Assembly: GCA_002427885.1 (NCBI GenBank)
Contig: DIZI01000028.1
Coordinates: 1 to 24,225, forward strand
Reading direction: 5' to 3'
Source of the DNA: Paludibacter sp. UBA6032
GTDB taxonomy: Bacteria; Bacteroidota; Bacteroidia; Bacteroidales; Paludibacteraceae
Length of the DNA: 24,225 nt
A program made the translations under genes and the position numbers. This document shows, in pieces, positions 6,837-13,080 of the stretch. Within the stretch, counting starts at the first letter, position 1. Each line of letters starts with the position of its first letter. The notes beneath the pieces were generated by a model. That model had not been told where the DNA came from. It ran no database searches and worked only from the letters and a program-made list of their open reading frames with translations.

Positions 6837-8879
6837 TTAAGGTATAATGTCTATGATTACCGTTCGGTTATAAAAGCGTTCTTCCGGATATTTATTTTCG
6901 AAAGGTGCTGTAGTCACATCTTCTCCAAGTCCTTTAACATCGAACTTAACATCCTTACGACCGGCTTTTGCCAAGGCATCTTCCATAATATCTCTGACAT
7001 CATTAGCACGTGCCAATGATAATCTTAGATTATATGCTTCGCCTCCGATAATATCGGTATGACCGTGAATTATAACTGTTCCACCAATAGGAATCTTAGG
7101 AGTTACAACATTTATCAGGTATTTTTGGTACATGCTGTTGGCCTTCGAATTATTGAATTCATACAAAACGCTGAATCTTGTTCCAGTTTCGGTAACCGCT
7201 GCTTTCCATAATACAATGTGTGCAGAAGCTTCTTTCGTTACTACCTTGCCACTTTTAGTATTACCAATCATTTTTACTTTATAATCACCTTCGGCTCTGG
7301 CACCCAAAATGGTTTTTCCGGGTATTGCCACTGTTTCTTGTGTATAAGGTCCGTAAGTTTGAACGGCTCCTGTTGCGTCGGTCATTTCCAACGTCCATGA
7401 AGAGTAAGCTTTATTGGCTCCATCAACCTTGACTGAGAAATAACTATCAATGGGTGCTTCCTGTACGACAACTATTTCTATTGGTTTCAACGGAGCATTA
7501 GGTCCACTCTGGAATTCCATCAATAAAGCCGGTGAATTGCTTTCGATTGTAACCCTGCGGTCTCCCTCACGAAGCATGACAAGATCAATCGTACCCCCTT
7601 TTTGCAAGGAAGGTAAAAGTGGCTTGTTGCGGCCTTCAATAGAAATCCGTTTAGGATCAATAACAAATACGGTTACTAAATAATCTTTAACCGATTCTGC
7701 CATAGCACGACCGTCTTTTGGTCCCTGTTCTGAAGATCCCACTAAGTCTATGGTTACCGAAGGATTGTTCACCATTCGTTCGCCAACTATATTCAATACA
7801 TTGTAATACACCTTCATTTGTCGTTCCGAACGTCCGGAAAGATTTTTTGGAGTTGGCATATTCATTTCGTCTTCGCCGAAGTCTTTCACCTGATCTTTCT
7901 TTAATAATACATAACGATTAGGTATTTCATCAGAAGCTAAATCGAAGAATATGTAATTACGAAGAGGGAAAATTTCTCTTACTTTACGTTCGGTCACAAT
8001 ATTCTGTGGCGAATTTACGGTGAATGTTACTTTAGGTTCTACTAACACAATTGTTTTTTCAGGTAGAGTTTCCTTTTCCCGTGTTACAATTTTGTGTCCT
8101 GTTCCCAGTTTCAAAGCAGCTCCAACTCTCAAGGTGGTTACATTCCATGTTTCGATGGTCCGTGGATCTTGTCCAAAATACGGTTGAAACGATACAAATG
8201 GAGAAAGAACCCATTGAGTCTTGTGATAATCAGATGAAAGATGGATATCGTATCCGGCTCCGATTTGCATCGAAATCAAACTACTGCGAATATCACTAAA
8301 ATCACCATCTACTGCCGGTGTGGCAGGTTGATCCGGATAAGCCGGATTAATTCCCAACCGGTAGCTGAATCCTTTTGACAAATTGAAAGCAAAACGTGGA
8401 CCCGCATACAAATATAAATCAGATTTGAATGGTGCAAAGCGTAAACTTGGTTCAACGGTCAGATAACTTAAATCGCTAATCAGATCTGCAGGACAATTAC
8501 AGGGAGTATTCACACCATTAAATGCGCCTTTACGACTGTCATAACCTGCCTGAAACATAATTCCCCAACGTGAGCTGGCGGGACGATATTCGATTAAAGG
8601 AGCCAGATAAAGCCCTAAACCGGTACCATCGTGAAAAGTAGTTGGAACGGTTAAGTCAGCATTCAATTGCTGGGTAGAACCCCGGTAGAAATTGATATTT
8701 CCACCTGCAGCCACACCAAAGTACCACGAAGGTTGTGTGTATCGAATAGAATCTTGTGCCTGAACAGGTGTTTGCATACCTAATAGAATAACAGCACCAA
8801 GAATAAAGCTTTTTATGCCCCTGGCATAAGGGAACCGCGCTAAGCGCGATTCCTTTTTATACATATTATTTGTTTTCAT
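6837..8879 (-). CDS. Outer-membrane OmpA-family protein with N-terminal beta-barrel
   Basis: The 680-aa product has a long basic N-region, then a signal peptide core (SFILGAVILLGMQTPVQAQ, cleavage near residue 42). Residues about 45-255 look like an outer-membrane beta-barrel (WYFGVAAGGNINFY, PLIEYRP, FKSDLYLYAGPRF, SLISMQIGAGYDI). Residues about 300-450 resemble a degenerate OmpA-like domain (IFFDLASDEIPNRYV, VTIDLVGSSEQGPKDG, AESVKDYL, ISIEGR). The last 115 residues are a canonical OmpA peptidoglycan-binding domain (FNNSKA, IIHGHTDIIGGEAYNLRLSLARANDV, VKGLGE). It should link the outer membrane to the cell wall. The ATG at 8879 lies 12 bp after the stop of the Ig/DUF3494 lipoprotein gene with no promoter or terminator between, so the two form an operon read from 10982-11048. 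A strong inverted repeat (8831-8853) lies within the first codons. An ATG at residue 6 is an alternative start. Confidence 0.88.
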   Translation of the reverse strand: MKTNNMYKKESRLARFPYARGIKSFILGAVILLGMQTPVQAQDSIRYTQPSWYFGVAAGGNINFYRGSTQQLNADLTVPTTFHDGTGLGLYLAPLIEYRPASSRWGIMFQAGYDSRKGAFNGVNTPCNCPADLISDLSYLTVEPSLRFAPFKSDLYLYAGPRFAFNLSKGFSYRLGINPAYPDQPATPAVDGDFSDIRSSLISMQIGAGYDIHLSSDYHKTQWVLSPFVSFQPYFGQDPRTIETWNVTTLRVGAALKLGTGHKIVTREKETLPEKTIVLVEPKVTFTVNSPQNIVTERKVREIFPLRNYIFFDLASDEIPNRYVLLKKDQVKDFGEDEMNMPTPKNLSGRSERQMKVYYNVLNIVGERMVNNPSVTIDLVGSSEQGPKDGRAMAESVKDYLVTVFVIDPKRISIEGRNKPLLPSLQKGGTIDLVMLREGDRRVTIESNSPALLMEFQSGPNAPLKPIEIVVVQEAPIDSYFSVKVDGANKAYSSWTLEMTDATGAVQTYGPYTQETVAIPGKTILGARAEGDYKVKMIGNTKSGKVVTKEASAHIVLWKAAVTETGTRFSVLYEFNNSKANSMYQKYLINVVTPKIPIGGTVIIHGHTDIIGGEAYNLRLSLARANDVRDIMEDALAKAGRKDVKFDVKGLGEDVTTAPFENKYPEERFYNRTVIIDIIP
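8831..8853 (-). other. Strong inverted repeat just inside the OmpA-family reading frame
   Basis: On the minus strand GGAA, CGCGCT and AGCGCG, TTCC pair around a 1-base centre with one G-T wobble. The hairpin is GC-rich in an AT-rich setting and lies 27-49 nt into the coding sequence, encoding part of the unusually long n-region before the signal peptide. Confidence 0.6.
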
Positions 8880-8891
8880 ATTTTTAATATA

Positions 8892-10946
8892 TTACGGTTT
8901 TGAGATTGTATTTGTACTTGTCATGGTAACTGCACCATTTCTGGCTAGCATTCTGCCTACAGCATTTGAATAAGCGCCCATTGTTATTGATTGCAATGCC
9001 ACTACGTTACCATAAAAATCTGTATAGTCTCCAATTGTAGCTGAACTGCCGGTTTGCCAATAAACATTTTTGGCTTGAGCTCTACCCGTAAGTATTATAC
9101 TACCACCTGCTCCACCTACTGTGGTGAAAGCTGATGCCACCTGGAAAATAAATACTGCATTCGGATCACCCTGAGCATCCAATGTCAAATCACCATTCTG
9201 AATTAACAGGGTTGAAGTTGATTTATAAATACCCGGTGCCAGTGTTTTTCCACCCTGATCGCCCGAAACTGTGGCTGGTGCTGGAGCTGTTGCTCCTTCA
9301 AGATAAAGATATGCTGCTACTAAGTCGGCTTTTGCCTGGTCTAACATTGCAGGAGTACCTGCTGGTACTAAATCATCATAGCAATATATAGCTCCACCAA
9401 CTACTGTTGCAGGTGGGAATCCTGTAACCGATGAACGAACACCCGGATCAATACCTACATCTAAATTATTTATTACAGATGCGCCTGCATTATTACTGAT
9501 TCCCACGCCGGCAAATATACCAAAACGGGCAACTGATTTAAGAATATCAACAGTAACTACCGGAACAGTAGGAATGCTAAATGACCATACATAATCATTG
9601 ACCATATTTGTGCCGGTTGCATTTTTTACTCCGTTCGTTATTCTGGCTGTATAAGTTTTACCAGCTACAAAATCACTGTTTGGATTAAATGTGGCAGTAG
9701 TTCCTGCATAAGTTACAGCACCCAATACCGGATTTAAACCTTCCATAATGGTAAATGTAGTTGTAGAAATGGTTGTATTATCCATTGCTTCATTAAAATT
9801 AGCCATCACATTTTGACTAAGTGTAACACTTGCGTCCTGATCCGAAGGATCTGTTGAAGTTACAAATGGAGCTAAAACAGTTGCAGTTGTAAATGTCCAT
9901 ACTGTGTCTTTTGCCAAAGCTGTTCCATTTGTATTTTGTACTCCTGCTTTAATAGTAGCTGTATAAACGGTATTCGATAATAAATCGTTTGTCGGATTAA
10001 AGGTAGCAGTTGTGCCCGTGTACCCTACCACTCCATTAACAATCACACCACTTCTTTTTAACATGAAGGTCGAATTTGTAAAGGTTGTAGAGTTCATAGC
10101 TACACTAAAGGTTGCTGAAACCGTTTTGTTAAGTGGTACCAGAGTAGCCGCTTTTGTAGGGTCGGTTGTAATCACTCTGGGAACTACGTCTGCAGTAGTA
10201 AATGTCCATGTGGTATCTTTTGCAATTGCAGTACCATCCATATTCTTAACTACTGTATAGATTTTTGCAGTATAAACAGTCAAAGGATTAAGTGCAACAT
10301 TCGGTGTAAACGATGCTACAGCTCCTGTAGTTGATACAGCTCCTAAAACAGGATTTACTCCATTCATAAGGGTAAAACTTGAAGTCGTAATAGTTGACTG
10401 ATCCATTGCTACACTGAAGGTAGCAGTAACCACTTTATTCCATGCTACATTTATTGCCAGATTAGCCGGACTGGTAGCAGTTATTACAGGTAAAATAGTA
10501 GTACCGGTACTAAATGGCCACACCTTATCTTCCTGAAGTGTGTTGCCCATCGGATCTTTTACTCCTGTTGTCACTCTTGCTTCATAAGTAGTATTGTCGG
10601 CAAATTTACCTGAAGCAGTAAAGATGGCCGTTGAATCTGCAGCGTTGTATGTTACATTTCCATCAACCTCAGCACCACCGGTTACTTTTACGATAAATGT
10701 GGTTCCGTTAATCGTTTTAGGATCCATTTTTTTATTAAAGGTTGCAGTAACAAGAGTTGTCCTTACAGCCTGTTCGCTGGCATTTACTGCGCTGCGTCCT
10801 ACCAAAGTTGCACCACTTACAGGGGTAACTGATATTACAACAGGGCAGGGCCCTCCATCAATTGCGACATAATCGTCGTTTTTACAACCCGCAAACAATA
10901 CAACCGAAATGATTGCCAAGGTTGTAAGTAGTTTATTCTTTTTCAT
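8892..10946 (-). CDS. Lipoprotein with four SbsA-like Ig domains and a DUF3494 domain
   Basis: The 684-aa product starts with a lipoprotein signal peptide (MKKNKLLTTLAIISVVLFAGC, lipidated Cys21). Four bacterial Ig-like (SbsA/Big_5 type) domains follow at about residues 37-148, 153-251, 257-354 and 359-457. Each has an N-terminal P-x-x-x-A/V-x-V segment, VxATFxxxMDxxT, TATFxP or equivalent, TYTAxI and WxFxT. A DUF3494 domain occupies about 465-684 (GIFAGVGISNNAGASVINNLDVG, LDAQGDPNAVFIFQVA, NVYWQTGSSATIGDY, RMLARNGAVTM). The Ig domains would act as a stalk holding the DUF3494 head away from the membrane, an architecture known for some bacterial ice-binding or adhesin proteins. I chose the ATG at 10946 over one 13 codons upstream because the signal peptide begins there and the -7 box at 10982-10990 leaves a 35-nt leader. 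It is the first gene of an operon with the OmpA-family gene. Confidence 0.9.
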   Translation of the reverse strand: MKKNKLLTTLAIISVVLFAGCKNDDYVAIDGGPCPVVISVTPVSGATLVGRSAVNASEQAVRTTLVTATFNKKMDPKTINGTTFIVKVTGGAEVDGNVTYNAADSTAIFTASGKFADNTTYEARVTTGVKDPMGNTLQEDKVWPFSTGTTILPVITATSPANLAINVAWNKVVTATFSVAMDQSTITTSSFTLMNGVNPVLGAVSTTGAVASFTPNVALNPLTVYTAKIYTVVKNMDGTAIAKDTTWTFTTADVVPRVITTDPTKAATLVPLNKTVSATFSVAMNSTTFTNSTFMLKRSGVIVNGVVGYTGTTATFNPTNDLLSNTVYTATIKAGVQNTNGTALAKDTVWTFTTATVLAPFVTSTDPSDQDASVTLSQNVMANFNEAMDNTTISTTTFTIMEGLNPVLGAVTYAGTTATFNPNSDFVAGKTYTARITNGVKNATGTNMVNDYVWSFSIPTVPVVTVDILKSVARFGIFAGVGISNNAGASVINNLDVGIDPGVRSSVTGFPPATVVGGAIYCYDDLVPAGTPAMLDQAKADLVAAYLYLEGATAPAPATVSGDQGGKTLAPGIYKSTSTLLIQNGDLTLDAQGDPNAVFIFQVASAFTTVGGAGGSIILTGRAQAKNVYWQTGSSATIGDYTDFYGNVVALQSITMGAYSNAVGRMLARNGAVTMTSTNTISKP

Positions 10947-10981
10947 ACATTTGAATTTATTTGTGAATGAATTTCCACTCT

Positions 10982-11048
10982 GCAAAGGTGAGGACTTTAA
11001 GTTGCGGATGTGTTACATAATTCCTGATAAAAGTTACAAGATTCACAC
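10982..11048 (-). promoter_or_regulatory. Promoter with two 21-bp-phased operator repeats, unit 5
   Basis: The minus-strand -7 box is CACCTTTGC (10982-10990). The plus-strand elements are GTTACATAATT (11012-11022) and GTTACAAGATTCACAC (11033-11048), in the shared 21-bp phasing. It drives the Ig/DUF3494 plus OmpA operon. Confidence 0.76.
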
Positions 11049-11242
11049 TCGAAATATCTTAAATTTGACTTTTATCATTTTTCAATCAGTTTGTATTAAG
11101 CATATTACAAACTGTAATCACAAATTAAATAAGTGTAAAAAATAATTGCTTATAACAAACAATGTAAATGTATGTGAAACATTAAAAATTAAACATGAGT
11201 TTTTATTACGGATGTCTCTTTTCAACTTTACTGCATAAATAA

Positions 11243-11274
11243 AAGAGGCTGTATCACTTTTGATACAGCCTCTT
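11243..11274 (-). terminator. Rho-independent terminator after the short DUF3494 lipoprotein gene
   Basis: A perfect 14-bp stem, AAGAGGCTGTATCA with TGATACAGCCTCTT, surrounds a CTTT loop. It is followed on the minus strand by TTTTATTTATG. It lies 17 bp after the stop at 11291. The remainder of 11049-11242 is AT-rich with no gene that I can support. Confidence 0.88.
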
Positions 11275-11290
11275 ATACCTGTTCAAAAAT

Positions 11291-12148
11291 TTATTTGTGA
11301 CCGTGTTTCGTCGTTGTAGTTGTAGTAGTAGTTGGTTGAGTAACCGTATTCATTTGCAAAGTTACTTCGGTTTGTGCCAACAATCTTCCGTTTACTGTGG
11401 CTCCGGTTTGTAAATTGATAGCAGTTTGTCCAAGGATAGTTCCTTCAAAATGACTGGTAGTTCCCAGGGTTACGGCACCTGATGTTTGCCAGAAAATATT
11501 CCTGGCTTGTGCACCACCGGCTAAGGTAATTCTTACTGCATTACTCATATCTAATGTTCCGGCAACCTGGAATATCCAAACATCGGTAGAATTTCCCGAA
11601 AGAGTTATATCCGAGGGTATGATAAGATCGGTAGTAAATTTATAAAGACCTGCTTTAAGCGTTTTTCCACCGATATTCCCAGCACCTAAATTCAAATAGT
11701 CAGGATTAGAACGTCCGGCGGCATCGGTATAAGCTGTTTCCATATTGGCTACGGCTGTAGTTAAACGACTTGCGTTGGTTACCTTGCATGCAGGACCTGC
11801 AGCGTCAACACTGAAAATTGTTCCGGTAACTTCATCACATGCCAATGTGATAGCAGCACCTGTTATTGGACTTGTTCCTATATCTCCTGTAACAGCAGAT
11901 TTATAAACATCGGTAATACCGCTTTTCGACAAGATAACAAACTCACCTGAAACGCCCAGATTGACAACCTGCAATGCTCCACCTTTTGGAGTATTCTTAT
12001 TCGATTTCGACATCGATGAAGCAACAGTAACTGAATTATCTGTTGATAACTTTCCCGAAGCTAAACTGGGATCCATAGCATTTGAACAACTGCCCATAAA
12101 CCCAACCATAAATAAGGCTGAAAATGGAATTACATTTTTAATTTTCAT
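11291..12148 (-). CDS. DUF3494 ice-binding-like lipoprotein
   Basis: The 285-aa product has a lipoprotein signal peptide (MKIKNVIPFSALFMVGFMGSC, Cys21), a Ser/Lys-rich linker to about residue 55, and one DUF3494 domain (about 60-265). The domain shows VNLGVSGEFVILSKSGITDV, SAVTGDIGTSPITGAAI, GLYKFTTDLIIPSDITL, DVWIFQVAGTLDM, NIFWQTSGAVTLG and FEGTILGQTAINLQ. This subtype keeps the TGDIGTSP motif and a Cys pair in the loop (LACDEVTG and GPACKV), as in many bacterial ice-binding proteins. The end is a low-complexity tail of eight threonines and KHGHK. It is predicted to sit in the outer membrane as a monomeric lipoprotein. It is monocistronic, with its own shared-type promoter and a strong terminator. 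Confidence 0.9.
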   Translation of the reverse strand: MKIKNVIPFSALFMVGFMGSCSNAMDPSLASGKLSTDNSVTVASSMSKSNKNTPKGGALQVVNLGVSGEFVILSKSGITDVYKSAVTGDIGTSPITGAAITLACDEVTGTIFSVDAAGPACKVTNASRLTTAVANMETAYTDAAGRSNPDYLNLGAGNIGGKTLKAGLYKFTTDLIIPSDITLSGNSTDVWIFQVAGTLDMSNAVRITLAGGAQARNIFWQTSGAVTLGTTSHFEGTILGQTAINLQTGATVNGRLLAQTEVTLQMNTVTQPTTTTTTTTKHGHK

Positions 12149-12185
12149 TGTTATTAATTTAATTTTGTGACTTTATTATCACGAA

Positions 12186-12252
12186 ACAAAGGTAGATGCT
12201 CCGATATCGTTAAAAGTTACAGAACTCTTGGAATAAGTTGCAGTATTCACAC
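12186..12252 (-). promoter_or_regulatory. Promoter with two 21-bp-phased operator repeats, unit 6
   Basis: The minus-strand -7 box is TACCTTTGT (12186-12194), a full consensus match. The plus-strand elements are GTTACAGAACT (12216-12226) and GTTGCAGTATTCACAC (12237-12252), in the shared 21-bp phasing. Confidence 0.78.
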
Positions 12253-12264
12253 CTTGATATTTAC

Positions 12265-12282
12265 TCCCGATAGCTATCGGGA
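12265..12282. repeat. TCCCGATAGCTATCGGGA palindrome, copy 1
   Basis: This is a perfect 18-bp palindrome. The same sequence or close variants occur at nine further intergenic places in this window, most of them between 18.2 and 21 kb. Confidence 0.9.
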
Positions 12283-12290
12283 TTATACAT

Positions 12291-12325
12291 TTACTATTTA
12301 CTATGTACTATGTACTATGTACTAT
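12291..12325. repeat. 7-bp tandem repeat (ACTATGT), about five copies
   Basis: TTTACTA and TGTACTA units follow each other in the intergenic DNA upstream of the unit 6 promoter. It is a simple-sequence repeat with no clear role. Confidence 0.75.
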
Positions 12326-12457
12326 TTTCGCATTCGGGTATATTTCTGTTTGCTTCCGTTTTTTAATTTCTACCCTTGACTTCAAAGGCAAAGTCGTCTT
12401 AAAGTCAGCACCGAAATCCTCACAGTTCCTAAAGCATGATGATTGAAAACGCTGAAT

Positions 12458-12501
12458 TAAAAATCCCCTCCTGGCAAATCCTATTGCCGTGAGGGGATTT
12501 T
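12458..12501 (-). terminator. Long two-part hairpin terminator after the small membrane-protein gene
   Basis: AAAATCCCCTC (12460-12470) pairs with GAGGGGATTTT (12491-12501), and an inner GGCAA/TTGCC stem lies between. The A/T ends allow termination from either side. It lies 55 bp after the minus-strand stop at 12556. Between it and 12326 I see no gene. Confidence 0.8.
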
Positions 12502-12555
12502 GAATTCAATACACACAAAAATCATTGAATCGTATTGAAAAAAAAGACCTTTATG

Positions 12556-12741
12556 TTATACCGTTACATTCATCAGGTAACTGAAAAGTCCAAATACTTT
12601 AAGAATCCATATAATAACAACAATCACAACCACAATATTTAAAATGTTTTTAATCTTACGATCCATTGGAATGTAATTATTCACAGCCCATAGAAGAATA
12701 CCTACAATGATAATGACGAGTAAAATAGCTAATAGTGACAT
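12556..12741 (-). CDS. Small two-helix membrane protein (Thivi_2564-like)
   Basis: This 61-aa product consists of two hydrophobic helices: residues 2-20 (SLLAILLVIIIVGILLWAV) and about 32-54 (ILNIVVVIVVIIWILKVFGL). A short NNYIPMDRKIK linker joins them. The YIPMDxKIKxILNIVVVI pattern is what I associate with the Thivi_2564 family of small membrane proteins of unknown function, found in many Gram-negative bacteria. It is complete and its ATG at 12741 fits. It shares the promoter type of the surface-protein block, with an unusually long leader of about 103 nt, and ends before a strong hairpin. Its short length would hide it from many annotations, but the promoter and terminator support a real gene. 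Confidence 0.82.
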   Translation of the reverse strand: MSLLAILLVIIIVGILLWAVNNYIPMDRKIKNILNIVVVIVVIIWILKVFGLFSYLMNVTV

Positions 12742-12844
12742 AATAATAAGAATTTAGAAGTTTAAATAAAAGTGAATCATTTGCTGAGAATTGAAGTTGA
12801 ATCTCTGAATTTATGTTTTTTTGAATGTAAATCATTTCTCAGGA

Positions 12845-12911
12845 ACAAAAATAGATGTTTGAGTTTGTAAGAGAATTACATAATTTCTGAAAAGAGTTAT
12901 AACATTCACAC
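12845..12911 (-). promoter_or_regulatory. Promoter with two 21-bp-phased operator repeats, unit 7
   Basis: The minus-strand -7 box is TATTTTTGT (12845-12853). The plus-strand elements are ATTACATAATT (12875-12885) and GTTATAACATTCACAC (12896-12911), in the shared 21-bp phasing. The start codon of the only downstream gene lies about 103 nt away. Confidence 0.74.
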
Positions 12912-12931
12912 GTTGTTATTTATTCATTTAC

Positions 12932-13001
12932 TTCCGATAGCTCCCGGGATAGTACGCGCGACGGGTTGATCATTGGCTGATCCGAATTATTCGGGTCAGC
13001 C
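12932..13001. repeat. Degenerate palindrome copy and GGCTGA hairpin between divergent genes
   Basis: TTCCGATAGCTCCCGGGATA (12932-12951) is a decayed member of the palindrome family. Separately, GGCTGA-T-CCGAA (12975-12986) pairs with TTCGG-G-TCAGCC (12990-13001) and is followed by TCTTTT, so it could insulate the divergent units as a terminator. No gene is visible between 12912 and 13058. Confidence 0.6.
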
Positions 13002-13058
13002 TCTTTTGGATTCAATTCAGATTTAAACACAATTATTTTACAATTTAAAATAATTTAC

Positions 13059-13067
13059 TACATTTGT
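13059..13067 (+). promoter_or_regulatory. Candidate -7 box of the TPR/HTH regulator gene
   Basis: TACATTTGT matches the Bacteroidota -7 consensus TAnnTTTG. No clear -33 TTTG is seen upstream and no copy of the 21-bp-phased elements is present. Transcription would start only a few bases before the ATG at 13081. Confidence 0.45.
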
Positions 13068-13080
13068 ATTGTTAATATCA

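Noticed and set aside
12975..13001. GGCTGA hairpin as part of the shared operator system
   Set aside because: It occurs once, lies beyond the operator repeats of unit 7, and is absent from the other six promoters.
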